From positions 21,968,501 through 22,032,500 of the forward strand of contig NC_073348.2 in NCBI RefSeq assembly GCF_027580225.2: DNA of 64,000 bases, given 5' to 3'. The DNA is from Misgurnus anguillicaudatus. Its lineage: Eukaryota; Chordata; Actinopteri; Cypriniformes; Cobitidae. The first letter of the stretch is position 1. The number at the start of each line of letters is the position of its first letter. The notes beneath the pieces were generated by a model that was given only the letters and a program-made list of their open reading frames with translations, was not told where the DNA came from and ran no database searches. Made by a program: the position numbers and the translations under genes. This document shows, one piece after another, positions 33,048 to 43,303 of this stretch.

Positions 33048-35432
33048 ATTAAGTTCAGGTATTGAGTCCTTTGCCTTGTGAATTGTAAACTGGATTTTGT
33101 ATGTAACATTTATTGCAACAATTAGTTGTGAACTAGACAGTTTAAAAAGAACTTTTACATGAACTCATAAAACGTGAAAACCGGTGTTGTCCTAAGAATC
33201 CGGCAAAAGTGATTATATGGAGATAAGCTGAATAATGTTTGACCTGAAGGTCACAACTAATCTAAATTGGAATCGCTTCATCTCTTGGGCTCTATGACAA
33301 AACAGCAAGGTGAGATGAGTTTGGGTGACTCACAATAGCCTTTGATTGGATTTTTTGACTCGGGGTAGGGCAGGGATAAATTAACACAAACCTTCTTGTC
33401 TATCTGCGGGCATGCTCATCTAAACGGTTTAAAGACCTTCCTTTTTCCAGGGGCGCTTTGTCGTTCCTCTCGTGTCACATTATGTGCTGCCTTTAAGTCA
33501 TTTCGGAATTATGGTATTTTCGAATTTAGTGCACATGAATTGCTATATTTGCCGGTGGGAAAGTTTTTGTTTTCGGGTTTGAGTGTTGTATCAATAAAGG
33601 AAGAAGCTTTAAATTGAGTTTTTCTTTGCTGTAATTTTGATCGCCGTATGATTTAAAAAGCCAGCATTTTGTGTGCGATTATAATGGGGATAAATCTTGC
33701 ATGGGAAATTGTGAAAGGTTTATGGGTTTGTGTGACAATACTACATTTCCCATCATTCTCTAGGGCAGAATGAAATTGATTAAATTTAAACATTAATGGA
33801 TTTGGCACATGTAATTCCAAGTGACTTACACATATACTTTTATTAGTACACCAAAATCAAACCCATGACCTTGATGTTGATAGCCGCATCCTTTACAAGT
33901 TATGCTACATCAACCATAAAAGCCTGAATTACACACAATGTGCATCACTGCACTTCATAGTTTCCCCAAAGACCTAAAAGCAGCAATGTTATTATTATTA
34001 TTTTTTTCAGATTAGTGCATGTGCCAGTACAATGTCTGTCACCTAAGGCATTATTATCTATCTATAGTTGTTGTTATTATTTTCATTGTTTCTTTTTTAA
34101 AGATGCTGGCTTTGCCTCAAAGTTTAGACCCTATAGAGTGACACATGTTGTGGTTGGTGGATCCTGCTGAGAGCTGGTGGGAGATGGCAACCTGTATGAT
34201 ATAACCCCTCTATTTAATTGTGCTCATGTTTTAGAGGAACCAGAGGGTGCCTGTGATCTTTAAATTGGCCCATGTGGTATTTGGGCCCCGTGGAGATGTG
34301 ATATGTGAGGGGTTCTTCTTCATGTAAAGCAGAATTTCTTTGTGTCTGCAAACCTGTGGATCCAAACTGTGCTTTCTGAAAACAAGATGGAAATTTGAAA
34401 TGATATTTTGGCTCTCAGACACAATGGCAATCATTCTTTATTTCTGCTTTGGAGGCATGATTCTCTGCAGTACAAAGCGCTTACATTTCAGTCAGGAATT
34501 GATATGCAACACACATTTTGCCAGCATTAACACAGTTTTGTACTAAAGGTGAAGATTTCTCTGTCAAAAGTCTGAGAAGTTCATATGCATTTTGTATTCA
34601 ACCAAGAAGTAAAGTAACTTATCAAGAAAAATAAAAGCGATAGATATTCTTTCATGTTTTCCAGCGATTTTTTTTTTACCTCTATCGGGTCAAATGGAAG
34701 ATGCCAACCACTGGCATGCGAATGATTTTACTTATCCGCGATGTTTATTTATTTTTTATTGTTGTGTTTACAGCCTAAAGCGGTAGGTGTTCGTCTTTGT
34801 AGTTTCATGAATAATGCAGCTCGCCTCCCGGGATTGATGATCTTTAACTTTCTCGACTTTGCTCCATATGCTTATATATTCATTTATCTGTGCTAACGTA
34901 GCGTTAACAGTGGGAGTGAGGCATCTGAGGAGACCGTCAGCGTGTCAGTGGGGAGGTGTTGTGCCATTTTACCTGACAGCTGGATGTCTGATACCCGCAA
35001 CTGGTTTGGAATTTTAGATTTATATTCAGCTATGCTTCAAAATCAGAATTATTCAGTTCAAGGTTAATACACACTAAGGTCGATGCGTTTAATATAGAAA
35101 TATAAACTAACTTACAACCGATCAACGTCTTAAACTTTTTTATGACATAAAGGTCAGAAGACTTATTAAAGCAAAATGGAAACAAAAATGTTGATTTTGA
35201 TGGGGTCTAAAGCTATTTCATAGGCAAAAAAGTATTACAGAGAGTATTTCTGTGGTACGCACTTTGACAGAGTTCGTACAAGTTTCGTACATGTCAATCT
35301 GTTTTTTATGGGCAATATCAGTGCTGAAAGAACATTGGAAGTCTTCACTTGGAATAGCGCATACACAGACCAACCAAGAAATTACACGAAATCAGCATCA
35401 CAGAAGAAGTTCGTTTTGTTTGTAAGGAAAAT
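33045..35432. other. Repeat-poor noncoding stretch
   Basis: No exon or transposon recognised. About 34790-34970 is compositionally complex and a modest candidate for a conserved element. Confidence 0.35.
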
Positions 35433-35683
35433 TTAAAGGGGCCATGGCATGAAAATCTGACTTTTTCGTAAGGGCTATAATTGGGTTCCCAATGCTTCTA
35501 TCAACCTAGAAAATGTGAAAAAGATCAACCCATTAACTTAGTTTTGGTAAACCATTCTCTACAAGCACGTGAAAAATTATGTCATTGAAATTTGGCTCTT
35601 CTTATGATGTCATAAGGAGATCTTATTATAATAATACCGCCCCTATTCTGCACTATCCAACCACATACAGCCATTTAGTGCAG

Positions 35684-35729
<46 letters not shown>

Positions 35730-35986
35730 TAATTCACACCACAATTGATTTTAAATTGCAACAAACCACCATCATTTCAATCAGTGTTTGAATTTCATCA
35801 GCTCATTTGCATATTAAAGGACACACCCAAAATGCCACATTTTTGCTCACACCTACAAAGTGGCGATTTTAACATGTTATAATAAATTATCTATATGGCA
35901 TTTTGAGCTAAAACTTCACATGTGTACTCTGGGGACACCAAGGATTTATTTTACATCTTAAAAAAGTATTGTGACATGGCGCGTTT
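35433..35986 (+). mobile_element. TTAA-flanked teleost MITE, longer copy
   Basis: It starts TTAAAGGGGCCATGGCATG and degenerates near GACATGGCGCGTTTA. Interior words (CATTGAAATTTGGCT, ATTTTTGCTCACACC, TTTTGAGCTAAA) are shared with 4107-4393 and in part with 56520-56991. It contains a (GA)n expansion at about 35690-35726. Confidence 0.75.
35690..35726. repeat. (GA)n microsatellite
   Basis: About 36 bases of AGAGAG inside the MITE, producing an Arg-Glu repeat frame. Confidence 0.92.
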
Positions 35987-37320
35987 AGGGGTGTTCAGAT
36001 TCCCAATGAATGCAGCATTATGGAAACAATGGGTATAGTTTGTTTATCCGGGGTAGCAGCGGAATTGGGTGTGTGTTTTGGTTTAAAGCTGGATTTTGTT
36101 GAAATGGGGCGGTCCCAACTGGGTCATGAGTCACAGGCGGTAAGTAAAACTGCATCAAATGTGCATAAGAGCAAATAATGTAAATGACACAAACATGTAG
36201 TGAATCATAAGTTATCCAGAGATAGTGGGATAATGTTTTGGATGTGTTGCTTGCTCGCCTCCAGGGGCTCGGGTTTTTCTGGGAAAGTAGCGGTAGCTGT
36301 CTTTTGTAAATCTGCATAAACTAAAGACTTTTTGGAGATATGAAGGATGCAATACTACTCTCTAGGCACACAAGATTAACACACAATTAGCAGAAACACT
36401 GTGTGTTATGTGACCTTTAAACATTAGATGACTGTTGTTTGACATTAAAAGTGAATTTTGACAGATTTTCCATTTTGCTTGAACTACTACTTTAACATGT
36501 GAGTTAACATTTCTAAAACACTACTACAGAACCATCTAAACATCGTATTTGAGGCGAATATTGGTTGTCCGAATATTTGCTCTGGCAAATCTGTCAAATA
36601 TAAAATATCTGTCAGAGAGATAGTGTCAATCATTGTTCAAGGGTATGAAATTGTCGCACCTTGGCAATCCATCTCTCTTTTCATATCTCATGGCCTTGAC
36701 AAGCAGTGACTGTGGCTCAGCATCACAGTGTATTTCACCACAGTAAATACAGTACAGTACAACCTTTTCAAGTCTGAGCAGCTAACAGTAGGGTACAAGA
36801 GCAGAAACCCCTTGACAGAGTTCTTAAACACAGCAAGTGTTTTATGAGGTTATTCCCAAAGCTTAAATTTTTTAATATGTTTGAAAGAGCGTATTGCACT
36901 GGGGCACTCTGACTCCAATATGAGTTCCCATGAGTATTATGGGATATCCCAAACTAGAGAGCACTCTGTTGAATCGCAAAGCTGTTAGAAATTACTTACT
37001 GTATTGCCTGGGGAGCAGTCTCTCACACAGGGTATAGTATTCAAATGTGTATTTTATTCTAAATGGCTTTTCCCATTGACCTTGCATCTGTGCGTTGTAG
37101 GAAAAGATTAACTAATGGGTTTTTGTAAAACATACCCAATTTCACCACAGTAAGGCAATTAATGAAGTAATTAAATAGTGCATGTAGAAACAGTAGAGTC
37201 ATCAGAAAAGTGACACAAAAAACAACAAATAACACTTTTGTTGCCTGTCCTCTGGATCTTTGTGCTTTTTGCTAATTTGTTTTCTGCTTTTATTCATTTA
37301 AGAGGATATAAAAGTAATAG
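35987..37320. other. Noncoding, family-unclear sequence
   Basis: About 36000-36320 reads like a fragment of a dispersed repeat, but I cannot name it. The remainder is unique and AT-rich with no gene signal. Confidence 0.35.
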
Positions 37321-37677
37321 TTCACCCCAAAATTTAATTTTGGTCATTTATTTATGAAGTGAATTTTGTGCCATATTTAAATCCAGCATGTTGCAAACAA
37401 ACTCAATCTGCTTTGCAAAGAGAAACTCGACTCGCAAACAAACAAAAATTGGGTTGCAAAAACAAAAGCAATTTGAGAGAAAATGCAGACTGGTTACAAA
37501 TATGTACTGTGTTTTGCACAAATGTGACCATGATTTTCTCACAAATGTGTGCAATCCAAAACAGCAGCTGGCGCTTTTTCAACTTTGTCAGGCATTTTTA
37601 ACTAATCTCCCCGAAAAGCCCTAAATTTGACCTTAGATACCACCCCTGTCAGTGGCAGCAACTGAATAAAGACATAT

Positions 37678-37845
37678 TTCATTTGTCGGGCTTAATTCTG
37701 TTAATATCATTGAATTTATTGAAAGTGTTAATAAAAATAAATGTCTATTAACACACAGAATTTGTTTGCTATTAACAGACATTTATTATTATCAATACTT
37801 TTAATAAATTCAATGAGATCAACAGAATGAAGCCCGACAAATGAA
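37678..37845. mobile_element. Small palindromic MITE (CATTTGTCGGGCTT ends)
   Basis: TTCATTTGTCGGGCTTAATT at the left is the inverse of the right end (GAAGCCCGACAAATGAA), and the interior also pairs (CATTGAATTTATT; AATAAATTCAATG). It lies in the loop of the 2.4-kb hairpin. Confidence 0.8.
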
Positions 37846-37854
37846 TAATCCAAC

Positions 37855-38717
37855 TGCGCAAAGTGACGTCAGAATGACGTCGTTTTCATGTAATTTTTGG
37901 ACGTCCAAATCTGGTCCATAAAAGGGGTTGTTTTGTAACGCCAGGCGACGTCTTTTTTTCGACGTCTTCTGCACGTCTAAATGTTTACATCCGTAGGACC
38001 GCCGTGTAAGGAAAAGAGACATGATAAAAGCGAAAAGAATTGTCTCTGCACTTCACCCATCCATTGCAACACCGAAACACTTCAGTCATTTCATGCCGGC
38101 CGTGGGATTCGAACTACCGATATCTGGGTTACAAGCAAGTCTTGCTAACCACTTGGCCACACACATCCTAACATTGTATATAAGACACACTTAGTGCATT
38201 CATAGCAAACTCTATGAGAATAGGTGTGAATATTTTCATGTTAAATTGTTAGTATGGTCATATACTTTTAAAATAACGAACTACACATTTAATTACAGAT
38301 TTTTAATTGTACATTTAGATGAATTTGTATATAATTCAAGAAAGCAGAAAAAACAGTACTGTATAAATAATATAGACTATTCGTAAGTATTAATCATGTT
38401 GGTTCAATAATGCTGATATTTGTAAATAAACACATTTTTATAGGCCTAATCATGTAATATAGACATAGGCCTGTCATAGACACCCAAATGACGTCCAAAG
38501 AATCACCCTGTTCAAAATGCAAATGTTGCCCGTAAATATGACGTCCTAATGACGTCCAAAAAATTATCCAGTTCAAACGTCAAATGTTGCCTGTAAATAT
38601 GACGTCCAAGTAGGGTCATGGTTGGACGTCCAAATAGGGTGTCCAGAATTGGTCATGGACCGACGGACCCAATATAGACATGATCTGCACGTCTATCCGA
38701 CGTCCTGTGTTTAGTGG
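37855..38717. repeat. GACGTC-rich repeat, with a two-copy ~62-bp tandem unit
   Basis: GACGTC occurs more than ten times on either side of an inserted SINE. At about 38487-38611 two tandem units each run from AATGACGTCCAAA to GTAAATATGACGTCC. No coding content. Confidence 0.7.
38035..38165 (-). repeat. tRNA-derived SINE with TGT-anticodon-like loop
   Basis: On the minus strand GTGGCCAAGTGGTTAGC is the A-box side, CTTGTAACC the anticodon-like loop, and GGTAGTTCGAATCCC a good B box. The sequence then passes into a non-tRNA body with GATGGGTGAAGTGCAGAG. The absence of a paired acceptor stem and the SINE body make a true tRNA-Thr gene unlikely. The pol III promoter boxes look intact. Confidence 0.78.
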
Positions 38718-38883
38718 GATGTCTTTAATTAGTTGCTTCCACTGGCAGGGGTGGTATCTAAAGTAAAATTCAGGGCTTTTTAGGAAGATTAGTTGAAAAT
38801 ACTTGAAAATGCCTGTTTTGGATTGCATGGTCACATTTGTGAGAAAATCATGGCCACATTTGTGTAAAACACAGTACATATTT

Positions 38884-39641
38884 GGGTGATTCTCACGAAA
38901 TTAGACTTATGAGGTGTCATGAAACATTTTGATAAAAAAAGTAAATGCAAGGTAAGAGTATCAAAATAAGAAGCATACAAGTAATATTTTGTAAATGATA
39001 CAAACCAATTTTGTTGTATTTTCCACATTTAAGGGGAAAATTTTCATTACTGCAACATGTCCATGTCTGGATTTGGGTTCTTTGACATGGAAATATTTAT
39101 AATTAAAAATCTAAAAAATAAAAAGCTCCAGTGCATGTTATACTATAAACATTTACAGTAGAGAAAGATGTGGTGTTATTACAATAATAAGAATATAAAT
39201 GTGTCCGAGACCAATGTTCTCATCCTCTGCAACAATTTTCAATCATTGTTTAAGCCCTTAAGGAACTAACATTTTCAAAAAAAAAATTGTTAGAAGGGAC
39301 ATAATTTACTGTGACACTCACGATGGTTACCAGGTTAGCAGTTTTTATATTTATCTCCAGATAAAAGTTGAAATTTTGTTTGTCATAGTGCCTAGACAAC
39401 TTTTTAGTTCTCATTACCGAAACATGAGTTTGTAAATATCATGTTGCGGTTATGATAATTTTTTATAATGATAATCTAAAAAATTTAAATAATTTTATAG
39501 AACATATTTTTAAAATCCTCTAAAAATAATGGTTATATTAAGTTCAGACCTAATCTTATATGTGCAAAAAATGGCTTCAAGGGCTTTTTAAAAAATATGA
39601 TGCTGGACACCTTCTAAATCTGGATTTCGTGAGAATCACCC
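38884..39641. mobile_element. GGGTGATTCTCACG-ended element, ATTT duplication
   Basis: GGGTGATTCTCACGAAAT and ATTTCGTGAGAATCACCC are the inverted ends of a 758-bp AT-rich insertion in the right arm of the 2.4-kb hairpin. The uninterrupted left arm shows the pre-insertion sequence (ACATATTTGTAAC), proving that ATTT (38880-38883, 39642-39645) was duplicated. No coding content. Confidence 0.9.
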
Positions 39642-40030
39642 ATTTGTAACACCTTTGCATTTTCTCTGAAATTTCCTTTTGTATTTGCAAAGCTTTTTCT
39701 GCTTGTTTGCGAGTCTAGTTTCCCTTTGCAAAGCAGATTGAGTTTGTTTGCAACATGCTGGATTTGTTTGTTTAAATATGGCACAAAATTCACTCCATAT
39801 TTATTTATTCATAGCATCCTAAACCTGTTGTTTCAGTTCCTATGTAAGATGTTTTAAAGGGACATGTGTCTTTTTTACCCAACAGAAGCCAAAACAAAAG
39901 CTCTGAAAGTAAATAAATAAATAAAAAACTCACAAAGGAAAGCGTCCACACAATTCAATTGTTTTCATGTTCTCTGATGTTGTACAGATGGGGCTGAGTT
40001 TTTTTTTTTTTTTTTTTTGAGAATAAAGGG

Positions 40031-40292
40031 AAACACACTTTACAATAAGGTTTTATTTGTTAACATTAGCTAACATGAATAATGGACAATATTTATACAG
40101 CATATATTAATATTACTTTGTTTATTTCAGAATTAATTATACATTTTAAAACGGAAAAGTTACCTGTTAAGTTAATGCACAAATTGTATTGCCATGAACA
40201 AAGATGAATAAATGCTGAAAAACTAAATTGTTATTTGTTAGTTTATATTAGCTAATGCATTAATGTTAACAAATACAATTTTATTGTAAACT
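40031..40292. repeat. Palindromic MITE (ACTTTACAATAAGG ends)
   Basis: ACTTTACAATAAGGTTTTAT and ATTTTATTGTAAACT are the inverted tips. TTAACATTAGCTAACATGA pairs with TATTAGCTAATGCATTAATG inside. It resembles a very common fish MITE. Confidence 0.75.
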
Positions 40293-41844
40293 GCTCGCGA
40301 ATAATAATTCAAATATAGGTCTTTTCCTCACACAAATTTGAATTAAGCTCAAGAACAGTTTGGTTATAGTTCACTGGGTTGAGTGAATTTTTCTTCATGC
40401 GAAACGGTCCTTAAGACTTTGACAAATGGATGCTGTTAACGGCTAAACAAGATGTAAACACTCGGTACATACAGTCCCTTCTGTCTTCTGAAAAGTCACC
40501 CACCTGTTGCTTATGATGTCCGCTTTCTGCTGGATTTCTCACGGAGAGGGAACCTCAGAGTAATGCTACACAGACAATGTGCTGACCTCATGTATAAGTA
40601 TTGAAGAATAGGCCTCTGTTGAAGACCTTGCCCAGGGTGCTTTTCTGGATTTATGCTCGGCTTGGTGGAATGACTCTGTCTCCCGGGTGCCAGCGGGGTT
40701 GAAATAGAGGCTGTGATGAAGTGGAGTAAAGGACAAACTCACTTGATTTTAATAACGTGTTGTCACAGCAGATAAGTTGGCCCTGTATCAGCCGGGCTCA
40801 GGGAGTTGAAGTCAAGCCAGCTACTTTAAATACAGCTGTTCTGTCAGAAGTCCACAGTCTCCGTATCAAGGTTACAAACGCTGCCTGCATATTCATAATG
40901 GTGATCGAAGAAACTCTGTGCTGTCTCTCCCTCACCTCATTGTGCCTCATTCTTAGCCATAACCTCATAACAGTACTGCTGATACGGTAGCAGCTAGAGC
41001 CAAATTCAAAGCTTACCAGAATTATATCAATATCGCATAATGTCCTGCAAAGTACACTACACACAGAGAGTTTAAATTCTGATAGGGACACTTTTAACCA
41101 TGAAATCTGTAGCTTCTGCTGAAATAAGTACATTTTATATGAGGTGAAGTATAGTGCAAATATATTTTCCTTAAGGGCACTGTGATACTAGGTGCCCACC
41201 CTTGTGTCTCTACATCCATTATAAAAGGTGGAGCAGGTATTGTGCCCAGCCCAAGTTCATTATTTTCAGACAGCGTTATCTCACTATCACTAAAAGATGG
41301 AATGGTAATACAGCGCTGTATTACATGAAGATCCTAACTTTAATATCTTATCTGTCTGATAACCTTGCAATTTCAGTTAGGACCTTATTTAATAGACAGC
41401 ACTATTAATGAATAACATTTTCTAAGTGCAGTATCTTATCTTAACAACGGATAGTAAAGGAGTATTACAGAAGCGTCGTAACTTGACAAAAAATCTTGAG
41501 AAGGCTTTCATTCTTAGTTAGGCTTAGTCCTTAGTGAGAATGTAATGCAAAAGTTAATGCTGTGTTCATCTGTGAAGATTAACTTGGACAAGTATGTAAG
41601 TCTCATAAACCTTGGTTAAACACAGAGCCTATTTTTGCGATAATCCAAAAGTCTATGGGAAAAAAATTAACTGGCAAGGGAGTGTCTTATATTTGCTCTT
41701 TTATGTGATCCCAAACCTTCATGACTTTTTATTTGTCTCTATAGTCATAAAAATAAAAAATGTCTGCATAAAAAAGAGTTTTGTCTGTATATGAAAAGCA
41801 ACAATTAAAACGTTTACAAGCTCCAAAATTAACATAAAGGTTTA
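40293..41844. other. Noncoding, nothing recognised
   Basis: Unique sequence with no supported exon; frames up to 111 aa have no domain signature. Confidence 0.4.
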
Positions 41845-42215
41845 AAACTTTAGGCCCCTTAGTTCCAATTGGGAATCATTTAAATGCCACAGCCTAACTG
41901 AGCATTGTTTCTGACCATGTCCATCCCTTTATGACCACCATGTACCCATCCTCTGATGGCTACTTCCAGCAGGATAATGGACCATGTCACAAAGCTCGAA
42001 TCATTTCAAATTGGTTTCTTGAACATGACAATGAGTTCACTGTACTAAAATGGCCCCCACAGTCACCAGATCTCAACCCTATAGAGACAGAGCGCAGCGC
42101 GTCATAACCTGAAAACCACGCCCACCGGGGGGAAGCAATCCAACCGTCTCCATTGACTTTGTATTGCAAGAGGCCGCCTCCTTGTCATTTCTGGCTTATA
42201 ACAAAAAACTGAATA

Positions 42216-42350
42216 ATGCCTAAAAGCTGCTTTGTGACAATATGTACAGCGAACAAGCCAAATAACCCAGAAATACGTTTTTATAAGCTGTCGAGCCGTA
42301 AAACCCAGACTTTAAGGAGAATAAAGTGGATCGCCGACTACGAAAAGTTA
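42216..42350 (+). pseudogene. THAP-domain N-terminal fragment, copy 1
   Basis: THAP domains are C2CH zinc fingers that bind DNA; in transposons they lead P-element- and Kolobok-type transposases. The frame starts MPKSCFVTICTANKP, with Cys-x4-Cys, then FYKLSSRKTQTLRR and a Trp (IKW). That is a typical THAP start with basic helix and tryptophan. The second zinc half (Cys-x2-His) and the usual PxxSxxC-HF end are not visible, so at most half a domain is left. The frame stays open to about 42500 but passes through inverted repeats. The THAP call is from motif memory and should be tested with a profile. Confidence 0.6.
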
Positions 42351-42389
42351 CCTGTTTCCATTTCTGTGTCTTTAAACACTCGTTTTTTG

Positions 42390-42469
42390 AAGTCGACAGC
42401 TTATAAAAACGTATTTGTTTTTTTTGGCGTGTTAGCTGTACACCTTGTCACACAGCAGCTTTTGGGCAT
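42390..42469 (-). pseudogene. THAP-domain N-terminal fragment, copy 2
   Basis: On the minus strand an ATG at 42469 gives MPKSCCVTRCTANTPKK and then an early stop. The Cys-x4-Cys pair is kept. It lies near the centre of the foldback, inverted to copy 1. Confidence 0.6.
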
Positions 42470-42532
42470 TATTCTGTTTTTAAGTTTTATCTGTAAATAA
42501 GTTTTTATAAGCTGTCGACAAAAAACGAGCGT

Positions 42533-42733
42533 TTAAAGACACAAAAGTGGAAACAGGCAACTTTTCATAGTACTCCTATTAGTAGAACTGCGTCCACTAG
42601 GGGGAAACGTAGTCAGGGTCCACTTTTTTCTCCTTAAAGGCTGGGTTTTACGGCTCGACAGCTTATAAAAACTTATTTCTGGGTTCTTTGGCTTGTTAGC
42701 TGTACATATTGTCACACAGCAGCTTTTAGGCAT
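42533..42733 (-). pseudogene. THAP-domain N-terminal fragment, copy 3
   Basis: A 66-aa minus-strand frame begins MPKSCCVTICTANKPKN, with Cys-x4-Cys, FYKLSSRKTQPLRR and KKW as in copy 1. It is the mirror of copy 1 in the opposite arm. The second half of the zinc site is absent here too; the sequence after KKW diverges. Confidence 0.6.
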
Positions 42734-42954
42734 TATTCAGTTTTTCGTTATAAGCCAGAAATGACAAGGAGGCAGCTTCTCGCAATACAAAGTCAATGGA
42801 GACGGTTGGATTGCGTTCCCCCCCGGTAGGCGTGGTTTTCAAATTTGCATAACTGCGCTCTGTCTCTATAGAGCATCTTTGGGATTTGGTGAAATGGGAG
42901 CTTCGTGCACTGGATGTGCATCCCACAAATCTCCATCAACTGCAAGATGCTCTC

Positions 42955-43303
42955 ACATAGTTTAACATTAAATAACATCATATTTGTCCCAAATCGTTAA
43001 CGATAAACATTGGCTGCTAACGCATATTTTGCATCTTGAAGTAAACGCTATCTGACTAAGCTTGCACTTTTTAATGTGCACTTTCGGTGTACGATACCAA
43101 CGAGTTGTACCACGCGCAATGCGGTGCGGCGCTTCTCGTCCGGTGGGCAACCCCTTGTCGCGCCACAGAGCGGCCCTCACATAGTTTAACAATAAATAAC
43201 ATATTTGTCCCAATTTGTTATTGATTAACATTGGCTGTTAACGTATATTTTGCATCTTGAAGTAGACGCTATCTGACTAAGCTTGCGCAATTTAATGTGC
43301 TTG
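42955..43303. repeat. Direct repeat pair (~128 bp, 222-bp period)
   Basis: CTCACATAGTTTAACA starts both copies (about 42954 and 43176) and both end CTGACTAAGCTTGC-ACTTT/GCAATTTAATGTGC. About 93 bp of GC-rich sequence (GTGCGGCGCTTCTCGTCC) separates them. It abuts the truncated end of the Tc1 relic. Confidence 0.8.

Larger units (their letters stand above)
37356..39796. mobile_element. 2.4-kb hairpin element (AGTGAATTTTGTGCC ends), hAT-like
   Basis: The left arm (37356-37672) and the right arm (38719-39796, after removing an insertion) are inverted copies over more than 300 bp, starting GAAGTGAATTTTGTGCC and ending GGCACAAAATTCACTCC. An 8-bp duplication with one mismatch flanks it (TTATTTAT 37348-37355; ATATTTAT 39797-39804). 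The flanks themselves belong to an AGTTCACCCCAAAA-type repeat. The loop holds a small MITE, GACGTC repeats and a SINE; the right arm holds a separate 758-bp element. Confidence 0.8.
42087..42866. mobile_element. Foldback element carrying THAP-like coding heads
   Basis: The left end ACAGAGCGCAG and the right end CTGCGCTCTGT are inverted, and the arms pair for about 250 bp. TATAGAG occurs on both sides (42080-42086, 42867-42873), though the palindromic CTCTATAGAG junction leaves the exact duplication open between 4 and 8 bp. Inside are three copies of a THAP-like start in mixed orientation, plus inverted blocks on TTTATAAGCTGTCGAC. The element lacks a transposase domain. Confidence 0.8.
41850..42954 (+). 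pseudogene. Tc1-type transposase fragment, split by a foldback insertion
   Basis: Two pieces, 41850-42079 and 42874-42954, are consecutive parts of the same Tc1 transposase C-terminal region as at 32566-32949. The first covers the block with QQDN..CH and keeps the VLKWPPQSPD segment deleted in the other copy; the second resumes in HLWDLVKWELRALDVHP. The two ends join at CTATAGAG. Both outer ends are truncated and no TIR remains. A G-for-C change turns the usual NAP of QQDNAPCH into NGP. It is non-functional. Confidence 0.88.

Noticed and set aside
38035..38165. True tRNA-Thr gene
   Set aside because: No paired acceptor stem, and it continues into a SINE body.
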